From positions 1 to 64,000 of the forward strand of contig CALGAP010000015.1 in the NCBI GenBank assembly GCA_937958995.1: 64,000 bases of DNA, in the 5' to 3' direction. This DNA comes from an uncultured Chitinophagaceae bacterium (GTDB taxonomy: Bacteria > Bacteroidota > Bacteroidia > Chitinophagales > Chitinophagaceae). Position 1 is the stretch's first letter. Each line of letters opens with the position of its first letter. Below the pieces are notes generated by a model. It did no database searches and was not told the DNA's origin. It was given only the letters and a program-made list of their open reading frames with translations. The translations under genes were made by a program, and so were the position numbers. This document shows positions 15,143 to 22,910 of the stretch, one piece after another.

Positions 15143-15880
15143 ATGAAAATTGTACTTTTTTCAGACATCCACGCAAATCTCCCAGCCTTTGAAAAAGCGC
15201 TTGAGTTAATTGATGGGGAAACACCCGACATGGTGTTTTGCCTGGGAGATTTAGTGGGTTATCATATTTGGCCTAATGAAATAATCAGCCACATCAGGCG
15301 GCGTGGTATTGCTACCATCGGGGGCAATCATGATGCAAAGGTGAAAGGTCTCACTGGTGCTCAACTGGCGGAACCGGGCAAGAATTATGCATACAAGATC
15401 GTCACGGATGAGAATAAAGAATATCTTGCTACCTTGCCGGCGCACATACACCTCGAGTTTCAAATAAACGGTAGCCCATTGCAGATGCTGCTTGTGCATG
15501 GAAGTCCCAAAAGCAATGATGAATACCTATTGCAAGATAAATCTGAAGCCGATTTCCTGGCTGTATTTGAAAATGCGAACGCAGATATTCTTTGCTTTGG
15601 GCATTCGCACAAGCCGTACTACAGAGTACTGGACACAGGAAAGGAACCGCGCCGCTTTAAACATGCCATCAATACTGGTTCTATAGGTAAACCTAAAGAT
15701 GGAAATCCGCAAGGAGGATTCGTGGTATTGACGATCAACCATAACGATAGTAAAGACACAAAAGAATTTATTAACGTAAACTTTGTCCGCTTTAACTACG
15801 ATATTGAAAAAGCGGCCGTAGCGATCGAAAACAGCCCATTACCGAATGATTTGGCGGATATGTTACGGAAAGCATACTAA
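15143..15880 (+). CDS. Calcineurin-like metallophosphoesterase, copy 2
   Basis: The 245-residue protein is clearly a paralogue of the preceding gene. It shares M-K-I-x-L-F-S-D-I-H-A-N-L-P-A, C-L-G-D-L-V-G-Y, W-P-N-E, F-G-H-x-H-K-P-Y and the ending I-E-K-A-A-x-A. It keeps the full G-N-H-D motif but lacks the cysteine-containing insert. The two are a tandem duplication that has diverged in the active-site loop, implying different substrates or one regulatory partner. It is part of the acr3 transcript. Confidence 0.88.
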   Translation: MKIVLFSDIHANLPAFEKALELIDGETPDMVFCLGDLVGYHIWPNEIISHIRRRGIATIGGNHDAKVKGLTGAQLAEPGKNYAYKIVTDENKEYLATLPAHIHLEFQINGSPLQMLLVHGSPKSNDEYLLQDKSEADFLAVFENANADILCFGHSHKPYYRVLDTGKEPRRFKHAINTGSIGKPKDGNPQGGFVVLTINHNDSKDTKEFINVNFVRFNYDIEKAAVAIENSPLPNDLADMLRKAY

Positions 15881-15895
15881 TAGATAATCATTGTT

Positions 15896-16459
15896 ATGAA
15901 CGATTCTGCCTTATTCTCGATTTACAACCAATTTGGTGTCAAACTTCACGACATTATTTGCAAAAAAGTGAAGCATGAAGATCACTGCCATGATGTTATG
16001 CAGGAAGTGTACCTGAAGATTATGCTTAATCTCGAAAAAATCGAGCATGCAGACAATCTACCTGCTTACCTGGTTCGGCTTACCAATAATACGGTCATCG
16101 ATCATTACAGAAAGGCCAAACATAGTGTGGACGATGTAGCTCTTGATAATGTTGGGTCAGACGATGGTTTGTTTAAAGATCAATCCCTGCAATTGGCAAA
16201 CTGTTGCTTAAGGCCAATGATAGACTCGTTGCCGGAAATATATCGTGATGCGCTGGTAATGACAGAACTAGGGGGAATGAAGTTAAAGGACTATGCCGAA
16301 CAGGCAAGGATTTCGCTCAGTAATGCGAAAATTCGGGTACAAAGGGCGAAAGAGAAGCTGAAGGAGATTATACTTGACTGTTGTTCCTATGACTTTGACA
16401 AATACGGCAATATTGTCGATTGCAGGCAAAAGGATCAATCAGGATGTTGTAAAAAATAG
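15896..16459 (+). CDS. sigZ: SigZ-like ECF RNA polymerase sigma factor with Cys-rich tail
   Basis: The 187-residue protein has sigma-70 region 2 (D-V-M-Q-E-V-Y-L-K-I, then Y-L-V-R-L-T-N-N-T-V-I-D-H-Y-R-K) and region 4 (L-P-E-I-Y-R-D-A-L-V-M-T-E-L-x-G, then S-L-S-N-A-K-I-R-V-Q-R-A). It ends in a SigZ-type tail with C-C-S-Y-D-F-D-K-Y-G-N-I-V-D-C and a final G-C-C. No anti-sigma gene is adjacent, so the thiol-rich tail might itself sense metalloid. It should direct transcription of unknown promoters when arsenic is present; this is inference from context. Confidence 0.85.
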   Translation: MNDSALFSIYNQFGVKLHDIICKKVKHEDHCHDVMQEVYLKIMLNLEKIEHADNLPAYLVRLTNNTVIDHYRKAKHSVDDVALDNVGSDDGLFKDQSLQLANCCLRPMIDSLPEIYRDALVMTELGGMKLKDYAEQARISLSNAKIRVQRAKEKLKEIILDCCSYDFDKYGNIVDCRQKDQSGCCKK

Positions 16460-16507
16460 TTACCGGATTTCTGTGTCTTTTTTGGATTCCCTTCGTCATT
16501 AGGAAAA

Positions 16508-17425
16508 ATGTTTCTTATGACAGTGAATCTAAACAGATACAGATTATTATTTTTTTGTTTCGTTGCTTTATTGTTCAATTGTTGCTCCTTATTTGGCCAA
16601 CAGATACCGCTATTGGAACCGGCGAACCAAGAATATAAAGAGTTCGAGGCTAAAGGCACTACACCGAACAAACTAAGGCGGGCTCTGGACACTATACAAT
16701 ACCCGTGGTCAGAATACAGCAAAGGAGCATTAGGCAATGCCTTGTGGCGAACCGTTTATCTTTCACCGGCCGATGAAGCTGTACTGCCATCATTAATTAA
16801 GTTACCCGCTAATAGTTCAGGCCAAACGAGGGCCGAGCTTGACTACCTCTTAAAACTTCAAAATACCAGGACAAAGCAGGAAATTGAACGGGCAGAATAC
16901 ATTGCAAACATCGGCTCATGGCCTAACATTAGCAACCCTACGGATCCAGACTATGTGGAGAACCGGCAAAACCTTTACTATATACTTAATATTGCCACAG
17001 GACAACAACATGACTTTAAAAACTATCCTGCGACTACCGCTCTCTTATTAAATTGTATTCAGGACATACGCGTAGCTGAATTTCGGCTAAAGCAACATTT
17101 TAAGCGCCCACGGCCTTACCACCTGGAGCCTGCATTGAAACCTTTGACGAGAATTAACTCCCCGGCTTTTCCAAGTGGGCATTCGTTATGGGCTTATACG
17201 GAGGCATATATTTTTGGAGAACTGTTTCCTGAAAAGAGGCAGGATTTTATAAAGGCAGCGGCAGAGGTAAGGTGGTCACGAGAATTAATGGGAATTCATT
17301 ATCCAAGCGACAATGAGGCATCACGCGTTATCGGCTGGCATTTATTGAAGTATTGGTATAAAAATCCCGTTTTTATTGCTGACCTGAATCACGCTAAAGC
17401 AGAATGGGATGAAATTAAGAAATAA
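16508..17425 (+). CDS. Secreted PAP2-superfamily acid phosphatase (class A type)
   Basis: The 305-residue protein starts with a signal peptide or lipoprotein-like segment (hydrophobic with C-C, then F-G-Q-Q). It has the three phosphatase motifs: K-Q-H-F-K-R-P-R-P, P-S-G-H-S, and S-R-E-L-M-G-I-H-Y-P-S-D. These match the non-specific acid phosphatase/PAP2 active site with its catalytic histidines. It acts in the periplasm on phosphomonoesters. It follows sigZ by 48 bp in the same direction. Arsenate mimics phosphate, so a phosphate-scavenging role during arsenic stress is plausible but unproven. Confidence 0.88.
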   Translation: MFLMTVNLNRYRLLFFCFVALLFNCCSLFGQQIPLLEPANQEYKEFEAKGTTPNKLRRALDTIQYPWSEYSKGALGNALWRTVYLSPADEAVLPSLIKLPANSSGQTRAELDYLLKLQNTRTKQEIERAEYIANIGSWPNISNPTDPDYVENRQNLYYILNIATGQQHDFKNYPATTALLLNCIQDIRVAEFRLKQHFKRPRPYHLEPALKPLTRINSPAFPSGHSLWAYTEAYIFGELFPEKRQDFIKAAAEVRWSRELMGIHYPSDNEASRVIGWHLLKYWYKNPVFIADLNHAKAEWDEIKK

Positions 17426-17493
17426 ATTCGGTATTGTTTTCGTAGTTTTAGGTAATGGGCTTTACTTCGGACGAAACCTCTGTTGTCAACACG

Positions 17494-17940
17494 ATGTTTG
17501 AGATTCGCCACATTCTTTATGTAGAAGATGATTGCGACGATCAACACATTATGCAAGAGGTTCTGGCAGAACTTAGACCAAACATAAAAGTGGATTGCAC
17601 CGATGATGGAAACAATTTGCTTGAGTTATTGGCAAAACAGCGCCCAGACTTATTATTTCTTGATTTGGTTATGCCTATAAGAAATGGCCTTGATTGTCTT
17701 GTCGAAATTCGAAAAAGACCAGAGTTCCAAAAGCTGCCAGTTGTCGTATATTCTGCCGCTGTTAACCCTCGTGATATTCAAGTTGCCTATGAAATGGGAG
17801 CCAACCTGTTTCTCATCAAATCGCACTCATATCGGGGGCTTTCCGCGTCGCTTACCGCTCTCTTAAACCTCAACTGGCAGGATCCTGAAGCCATCAAAAA
17901 CCAATACTTCGTTAACGACAGGTATGTCGCCTTTGCCTAG
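17494..17940 (+). CDS. Single-domain response regulator (Rcp1-like)
   Basis: The 148-residue protein is a receiver domain only: V-E-D-D-C-D-D near the N terminus, phosphoacceptor aspartate in L-L-F-L-D-L-V-M-P, V-V-Y-S-A and I-K-S-H-S in place of the usual lysine loop. No output domain is present. A longer start at 17455 exists, but a TAGTTTTA promoter-like element ends at 17450, which would leave that start without a leader; hence I choose ATG 17494. No partner kinase is nearby, so it is an orphan. Confidence 0.82.
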   Translation: MFEIRHILYVEDDCDDQHIMQEVLAELRPNIKVDCTDDGNNLLELLAKQRPDLLFLDLVMPIRNGLDCLVEIRKRPEFQKLPVVVYSAAVNPRDIQVAYEMGANLFLIKSHSYRGLSASLTALLNLNWQDPEAIKNQYFVNDRYVAFA

Positions 17941-18021
17941 TTCCCAGACCGATTGTAGAAAATATTAAAGAAATAGCTGAGAGCTATACAAAGCAAATAA
18001 ACAGTGAATGAACACTTGCTT

Positions 18022-19158
18022 TTACCTAATCAGCCTTTTTAATGCGTCCGCGTCCGGCAATACCTCCTTGATCTCCTTTGGTGGTTCAGTTGAATTCCTA
18101 TAAGTTGCTACGCCCATAGGTGTACTCATATTGCGAATAGAATATTGCACAATGGCGTTTGCTTTTTCTCGGCAAAGAATGATGCCGATACTGGCTTGCT
18201 CGTGAGGTAGTTTCACTTTATCATCCAGGACATTGAGGTAAAAATGCAATTGGCCGGTGTATTCCGGTTTGAATGCGTCGCGCTTTAATTCGAATACCAC
18301 GAGGCGCTGTAATATCCTGTTGAAAAATAACAGATCAATAAAAAATTCGTGGCCATCAACGTCCAGTCGAAATTGATTGCCAATGAAAGAAAACCCTTTG
18401 CCCATCTTTAGTATAAATTCAGTGATATTGGATACAATAGCATCTTCAATTTTATGCTCGTGATCACCATCCTGCAATTGAAGAAAATCAAGTAAATACT
18501 GGTCTTTAAATAATTCACTCGCTGCCGCCCCTGCATCTGCATGTATAGCAGTATCAAAATTGTGGTGCAGTTTGCCGACATGCTTAAATAAATTCTCCTT
18601 TATATGATGCTCCATAATGTCGACCGACCAGAATTCGTTAGCGGCGCGGTGCATATAAAATAGGCGTTCGTCGTAAGATTTGCATTTGTTGAGAAGGAGA
18701 AGATGATGGGTAAAGGTGATGCCCATAAAGCTGCGTAAGATTGCGTCTTCTAATTGGCCCGTTGGTGACGGGCTAATTGGGTCACCGCCTGGTTTTAATT
18801 TGGCAGTTGCCGACTGCCGAATTGCATCCTTCACATTGTCAACCTGTTGTAATTGGGCCGTCAGTAACGGCCCAATTGGATCGTTTACATACGAAACATA
18901 GAACTGGCGCATTTTCTTCAAGCTTCGATGTGAAAAACCTCGTAAAGTGGGCATTTGTTCTTTTAAGTCTGCTTCAATCTGAGCAAGCACCTTTTCACCC
19001 CATTTATGGTGGGTGATTTTCTCATCCAGCAATTTGCCGACACCGTAATACAGCTTGAGTTGCTCCTGATTTACCAAACGTGCTGCGGCATAGCGGCTTT
19101 GAGCAATTCGTAATTTAATGTCATGTAGTAAATCAATGTATTCTTTATTAGCTTGCAT
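18022..19158 (-). CDS. YhcG-family PDDEXK nuclease (DUF1016)
   Basis: The N-terminal DUF1016 domain (about 1-95) has the typical I-A-Q-S-R-Y-A-A-A-R-L-V-N and G-F-S-H-R-S-L-K-K-M-R-Q-F-Y. The C-terminal nuclease has F-F-I-D-L-L-F-F-N-R, then L-V-V-F-E-L-K-R-D-A-F-K-P-E, the D-x(n)-E-x-K core of PDDEXK enzymes. A linker of about 45 residues (100-145) contains two similar peptides, D-P-I-G-P-L-L-T-A-Q-L and D-P-I-S-P-S-P-T-G-Q-L, encoded by DNA hairpins. Start ATG 19158 overlaps the integrase 3' end by 11 bases. YhcG-type nucleases are found with restriction and mobile-element genes and are suspected defence or stability factors. Confidence 0.87.
   Translation of the reverse strand: MQANKEYIDLLHDIKLRIAQSRYAAARLVNQEQLKLYYGVGKLLDEKITHHKWGEKVLAQIEADLKEQMPTLRGFSHRSLKKMRQFYVSYVNDPIGPLLTAQLQQVDNVKDAIRQSATAKLKPGGDPISPSPTGQLEDAILRSFMGITFTHHLLLLNKCKSYDERLFYMHRAANEFWSVDIMEHHIKENLFKHVGKLHHNFDTAIHADAGAAASELFKDQYLLDFLQLQDGDHEHKIEDAIVSNITEFILKMGKGFSFIGNQFRLDVDGHEFFIDLLFFNRILQRLVVFELKRDAFKPEYTGQLHFYLNVLDDKVKLPHEQASIGIILCREKANAIVQYSIRNMSTPMGVATYRNSTEPPKEIKEVLPDADALKRLIR
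18753..18877. repeat. Pair of similar hairpins within the yhcG coding sequence
   Basis: The hairpin at 18851-18877 has perfect 11-bp arms (AATTGGGCCGT and ACGGCCCAATT) and a 5-nt loop. The one at 18753-18777 has the arms ATTGGCCCGT and ACGGGCTAAT (one mismatch) and a 5-nt loop. They are about 75 bp apart and encode the two D-P-I-x-P peptides of the linker. This looks like a mobile palindromic sequence accommodated in frame. Confidence 0.6.
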
Positions 19159-20482
19159 GTTTGAATTTTTGAATGGTGAAAGAATGTACTATGCAGGGCT
19201 GCGTGGTGCCGAGTTGTATGGTCTGAGGATAAGTCGCAGGCAGGGACCTATATTTATTTCTAATCGTCATCATTTCATCGCTGACTTTCCGGTCAACAAT
19301 CTGCGCATAAACGCCAGCCGTCATCACAATACTTGCGTGGCACAGCAGTTTGGAGGTAGTTTCCATTGATATGCCATTAGTAAGGCAAATGGTAGTGGCA
19401 AAAGTGTGTCGGGCTATGTGGAATGTTAACTTGATTTTTATTCCACAGAGATCAGCGATTTCCTTGAGATAATCGTTCATTTTCTGGTTGCTTCGCACGG
19501 GGAATACCAGCCCTTTTTCAACGCAATCCGGATCATCAGCATACTTATCCATTAATTGCTCGGCAACCGGAAGCAACGGAATACGCGCCGCCCCATCTGT
19601 TTTTACACGCTCGTTATCTATCCACCTAAAGCCATCGATGCCGATAAAAATATCAGAACGTTTCAGCTTTTTAATTTCCGCATAAGGCAGACCTGTATAA
19701 CAACAGAATAAGAAGATGTCGCGCACTACAGTAAGGCGTTCTGAAGAAAAATGCTTTTTTGCCAGTTCATCTACTTGGTGCTGGGTGAGGGGCGTCTTTT
19801 TGACCTTCTTCTTAGTCATTTTAAATTCACCGAATGGATCCTGTGGTATCCATTTTCGTTTCACACATGTCAGCACTATCTTCTTAAAATTCGCCAGATA
19901 CTTCATGGTGGAATTGTGATTACAATTCCGAACTGTTTTTAACCACAATTCATATTTCTGAATAAATTCCAGGTCAAACTTTCTGATGTCAAAATCATCC
20001 ACCTTGTACACTTCTTTCATGAATGCAACCGTATGGTCGTAAGAAGTTTCGTAACGCTCCCAGGTTCCATAAGCATAGTCCTTTCCAATCAGCGCCTTCA
20101 TACGGTCGTTGTGCTCTTTAAACACCGGCAGAATGGTACGAACCTGCTCCAGTGGCTTGCCTTCAATGAGCAGTTTGATTTTTTCGGCGGTTACTTCATG
20201 ATCAATGCGAAGCAGATGGTTATGCGATTGGGTAACCTTCAATTCCAGCAAATCGAAATACTCATTGTAAGTCTTAACCTGATCGGTACGACCTGACAAC
20301 CGGTTCGATTCCGATAACCATTTTTGAGGGTCAACCCTTTTGCCGGTGCTTAATTCGGCTTTGTCGGGTTGCGGCTGATTTTCTTTTTTCACGGTGATCC
20401 GCATGTAGATAGGAACCTGGTCGCCTTTTACATAATACTTTGGTTTTTTGGGATAGAATAAAGTAGAAACGCTTTGCTCCAT
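19148..20482 (-). CDS. int: Tyrosine recombinase (site-specific integrase)
   Basis: The 444-residue protein has an Arm-DNA-binding N domain, a SAM-like core-binding domain (about 110-215), and the catalytic domain. The latter has the H-I-A-R-H-T box, L-L-C-H-A-S, and catalytic tyrosine in G-V-Y-A-Q-I. The first conserved arginine of classical integrases is replaced by L-P in C-Y-T-G-L-P-Y-A-E-I, as is usual for Bacteroidota element integrases. I choose ATG 20480-20482; a longer form to 20542 lacks similarity. It lies next to the intact tRNA-Ser and attachment site, as expected for the integrase of this element. Confidence 0.92.
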   Translation of the reverse strand: MEQSVSTLFYPKKPKYYVKGDQVPIYMRITVKKENQPQPDKAELSTGKRVDPQKWLSESNRLSGRTDQVKTYNEYFDLLELKVTQSHNHLLRIDHEVTAEKIKLLIEGKPLEQVRTILPVFKEHNDRMKALIGKDYAYGTWERYETSYDHTVAFMKEVYKVDDFDIRKFDLEFIQKYELWLKTVRNCNHNSTMKYLANFKKIVLTCVKRKWIPQDPFGEFKMTKKKVKKTPLTQHQVDELAKKHFSSERLTVVRDIFLFCCYTGLPYAEIKKLKRSDIFIGIDGFRWIDNERVKTDGAARIPLLPVAEQLMDKYADDPDCVEKGLVFPVRSNQKMNDYLKEIADLCGIKIKLTFHIARHTFATTICLTNGISMETTSKLLCHASIVMTAGVYAQIVDRKVSDEMMTIRNKYRSLPATYPQTIQLGTTQPCIVHSFTIQKFKHAS

Positions 20483-20678
20483 AAATGCACTTTTTCGGGT
20501 GATAAAAATACACTGACCAGCAACCGGCCCGTGCAAGAACAAACCCTATGAAGCGTTAAATATCAGCGCGGTATGTAAAGTTGAGTGAGTCTTTTTTAAG
20601 ATAAGTGAACTCACCGAAACACTCACTCAAACAGAGGTAAAAAGTGCCATAAAGAGGGGTAATGCTATAAAAACAAAA

Positions 20679-20706
20679 AACCCGTAATCAATTGATACTA
20701 CGGGCT
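20679..20706 (-). terminator. Element-encoded terminator downstream of tRNA-Ser
   Basis: On the minus strand a CCCGTA/TACGGG stem with a palindromic loop is followed by TTTTTTG. It lies just inside the element, after the attachment repeat. It replaces the displaced native terminator at 359-392 and insulates the integrase gene from the tRNA transcript. Confidence 0.7.
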
Positions 20707-20742
20707 TTCATTACAAAACGTTATCTATAATTATTAGTAGAT

Positions 20743-20766
20743 GCGGAGAGAGAGGGATTCGAACCC
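20743..20766. repeat. Attachment-site direct repeat within tRNA-Ser (att, right)
   Basis: This 24-bp copy is identical to 398-421 and forms the 3' end of the intact tRNA gene. Crossing over between the two copies would excise a ~20.3 kb circle. Confidence 0.9.
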
Positions 20767-20828
20767 CCGGAGGCTTTCACCTCAACGGTTTTCAAGACCG
20801 CCGCATTCGACCGCTCTGCCATCTCTCC
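20744..20828 (-). tRNA. tRNA-Ser(UGA)
   Basis: Read on the minus strand, the 85-nt gene has acceptor strands GGAGAGA and TCTCTCC, discriminator G, a long variable arm (GTTGAGGTGAAAGCCTCC region) and a T-loop GGTTCGAATCC. The anticodon loop is C-T-T-G-A-A-A, giving anticodon TGA. CCA is not encoded. Its 3' 23 nt are duplicated at 399-421. An upstream TAnnTTTG promoter is visible. Confidence 0.95.
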
Positions 20829-20832
20829 GGCG

Positions 20833-20866
20833 CAAAAATAGGGTGAGCAGTTTATACTTGCAAAAA
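20833..20866 (-). promoter_or_regulatory. Bacteroidota-type promoter of tRNA-Ser
   Basis: On the minus strand a TTTTTG element is followed after 20 bp by TATTTTTG (20833-20840), matching the TAnnTTTG -7 box, about 5 bp before the tRNA 5' end. Confidence 0.6.
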
Positions 20867-20949
20867 CTTCTTTTTCTTCTTTTTGTATATCATAAATTCC
20901 ATTCGGTAAACTGCTACTTGCCTTACCTTCGCTCCTAAATTGTACGGGG

Positions 20950-22785
20950 TTGAAACATTTACGGTCACTTAATCCGTTTTTCTATAAGTACCGGTATCGC
21001 TTGTCATTGGGAATACTCTTCATCATTATTTCCAACTATTTCGCTATACTCGCTCCCCAGGTCACCGGGTATGTGTTTAATGTGGTCACTCGCTATTATG
21101 GGGTGGTGAATGATAAACCGGCCAACTACGATATACTGGTAAAATGGTTCATCGATTTTGCAGAGAATTATAAGGGCATTTCGGTGATCGCGCTGTGCGG
21201 TATCACCATACTGGTACTGGCGCTCATACGCGGCGTGTTTATGTTCCTGATGCGGCAAACCATTATCGTGATGAGCCGGCATATAGAGTTTGACCAGAAA
21301 AACCAGATATTTCGCCACTACCTCAAACTCGACTCCAATTTTTACAAAACACATAGCACCGGCGACCTCATGAACCGCATAGCCGAAGATGTAAGCCGCG
21401 TGCGCATGTTTACCGGTCCCGCAGTGATGTACTCCATCAATCTCGTCACCCTCATAGGACTCGCGGTTTTTTATATGGTGAAAAGAGATCCGCTGCTGAC
21501 GCTATATGTACTTGCCCCGCTGCCCATACTGGCATTCACGATTTTTAAGGTAAATACCATTATCAACCGGCGTAGTGAAAAAATACAGGGACTGCTATCA
21601 GACCTGACGACCAATGCGCAGGAGTCCTACTCAGGTATTCGCGTCATCAAATCATTTGTGCAGGAAAAGGCGATGTATGGTTTCTTTGAAAAAAACAGCG
21701 AGGAGTATAAGAAAAATGCCATCGGGCTGGCCACTGTAGAGGCGATCTATTTTCCTTCTATGTCGCTGATCATTGGACTTAGCACCCTCCTTACCATCAT
21801 GATCGGGGGTATTTATGCAGTGAAAGGCATACATGGTGATGTGAGCGTGATCGCGGAGTTTGTTATTTACATCAATATGCTGATGTTCCCGGTGAGTGCC
21901 ATCGGGTGGACGGCCAGCATGATACAACGCGCCATTGCTTCGCAAAAAAGGATCAACGAGTTTTTGCATACCGAGCCCACCATCACCACTCCCAGGGAAG
22001 CAGAGAGCCCGGTATTGCAGGGAAATATCGCTTTTCATCATGTCGATTTCGTGTATCCCAATACCGGTATCAAAGCGCTGAAAGATTTTAACCTGCATAT
22101 CAAAAAAGGGCAGAAGGTGGCTATTATCGGGCATACAGGCAGCGGTAAGACCACCGTCGCACACCTGCTGCTGCGCATGTACGATCCTACTAACGGACAT
22201 ATCACCATAGACGGACTGGACATCAGGCGCATGGACCTGCAGTCGCTGCGAAGGCAAATCAGCTATGTGCCACAGGATGTGTTTTTGTTTAGCGATACCA
22301 TTACCAACAACATATTATTCGGGGCCAAAAATGGTTCGATGGAGCAGGTGCAACAGGCGGCCCGACAGGCCAGCGTGGATAAGGAAATCATGGGTTTTCA
22401 CCAGCAATACGATACGTTGATCGGGGAGCGGGGCGTGACCCTGAGTGGCGGTCAGAAACAACGCATTTCCATCGCCCGCGCCCTGGTGAAAGATCCGCAG
22501 ATAGTGGTGTTCGACGATTGCCTCAGCGCCGTAGATGCCCGCACCGAAAAGGAGATTCTGGGCAATCTCTACCGGTTTCTGCAACACAAGACAGCCATCA
22601 TTATCACTCACCGTATTTTTACCCTCTTCGATTTCGACAATATCGTCGTGCTGGAAGATGGCAGGATAGTCGAAATGGGCACACATAAAGATTTGTTGTC
22701 ACGTAACGGCTATTATTCGTATTTATACGAACAGCAACAACAGCAGGAGAACCAGGAATCGGCGGAAGATGAGGATAAACCGTAG
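20950..22785 (+). CDS. ABC exporter, fused permease and ATPase (MsbA/LmrA-like)
   Basis: The 611-residue half-transporter has an N-terminal six-span exporter domain (about 20-325) and an ATPase with Walker A G-H-T-G-S-G-K-T-T, Q-loop V-P-Q-D, signature L-S-G-G-Q-K-Q-R, Walker B V-V-F-D-D and H-loop T-H-R. It starts at TTG 20950; this fits the conserved beginning K-H-L-x-S-L-N-x-F of relatives. It acts as a homodimer or with a partner in the inner membrane; the substrate (lipid or drug) is unknown. A glutamine-rich tail ends the protein. Confidence 0.92.
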   Translation: MKHLRSLNPFFYKYRYRLSLGILFIIISNYFAILAPQVTGYVFNVVTRYYGVVNDKPANYDILVKWFIDFAENYKGISVIALCGITILVLALIRGVFMFLMRQTIIVMSRHIEFDQKNQIFRHYLKLDSNFYKTHSTGDLMNRIAEDVSRVRMFTGPAVMYSINLVTLIGLAVFYMVKRDPLLTLYVLAPLPILAFTIFKVNTIINRRSEKIQGLLSDLTTNAQESYSGIRVIKSFVQEKAMYGFFEKNSEEYKKNAIGLATVEAIYFPSMSLIIGLSTLLTIMIGGIYAVKGIHGDVSVIAEFVIYINMLMFPVSAIGWTASMIQRAIASQKRINEFLHTEPTITTPREAESPVLQGNIAFHHVDFVYPNTGIKALKDFNLHIKKGQKVAIIGHTGSGKTTVAHLLLRMYDPTNGHITIDGLDIRRMDLQSLRRQISYVPQDVFLFSDTITNNILFGAKNGSMEQVQQAARQASVDKEIMGFHQQYDTLIGERGVTLSGGQKQRISIARALVKDPQIVVFDDCLSAVDARTEKEILGNLYRFLQHKTAIIITHRIFTLFDFDNIVVLEDGRIVEMGTHKDLLSRNGYYSYLYEQQQQQENQESAEDEDKP

Positions 22786-22830
22786 GAGGGACAATTATTT
22801 TTGAATAAACCCCAAAAATAGTAATGAAAT

Positions 22831-22860
22831 TTTGCTGATTCTAAAACAATATTATATTTG
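22831..22860 (+). promoter_or_regulatory. Bacteroidota-type promoter of the DUF3276 gene
   Basis: TTTG (22831-22834), 18 bp, then TATATTTG (22853-22860) match the -33/-7 consensus. This leaves a leader of about 45 nt before the ATG at 22911. Confidence 0.6.
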
Positions 22861-22910
22861 TAACTGCTTTTTTTGACAAATATTGACAATTGTTAACTGC
22901 AAAAAACTAA

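Larger units (their letters stand above)
398..20766. mobile_element. Integrative and mobilizable element in tRNA-Ser(UGA), ~20.4 kb
   Basis: The element is bounded by the 24-bp repeats at 398-421 and 20743-20766. Its tyrosine recombinase (19148-20482) points away from the intact tRNA at the right end. The backbone is an HTH protein, primase, candidate oriT, MobC and relaxase. There are no coupling-protein or type IV secretion genes, so it should be mobilizable rather than self-conjugative. Cargo includes TcmP/DUF5131, an AbiEii-type pair, a RadC-like protein, arsenic resistance with accessory phosphatases and a sigma factor, and YhcG. Both tRNA ends keep a terminator: the chromosomal one at 359-392 and an element-encoded one at 20679-20706. 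Confidence 0.9.

Noticed and set aside
18716..19016. Plus-strand frames opposite yhcG
   Set aside because: They arise from the antisense strand of yhcG and its hairpins; the minus-strand protein has clear DUF1016 and PDDEXK domains.
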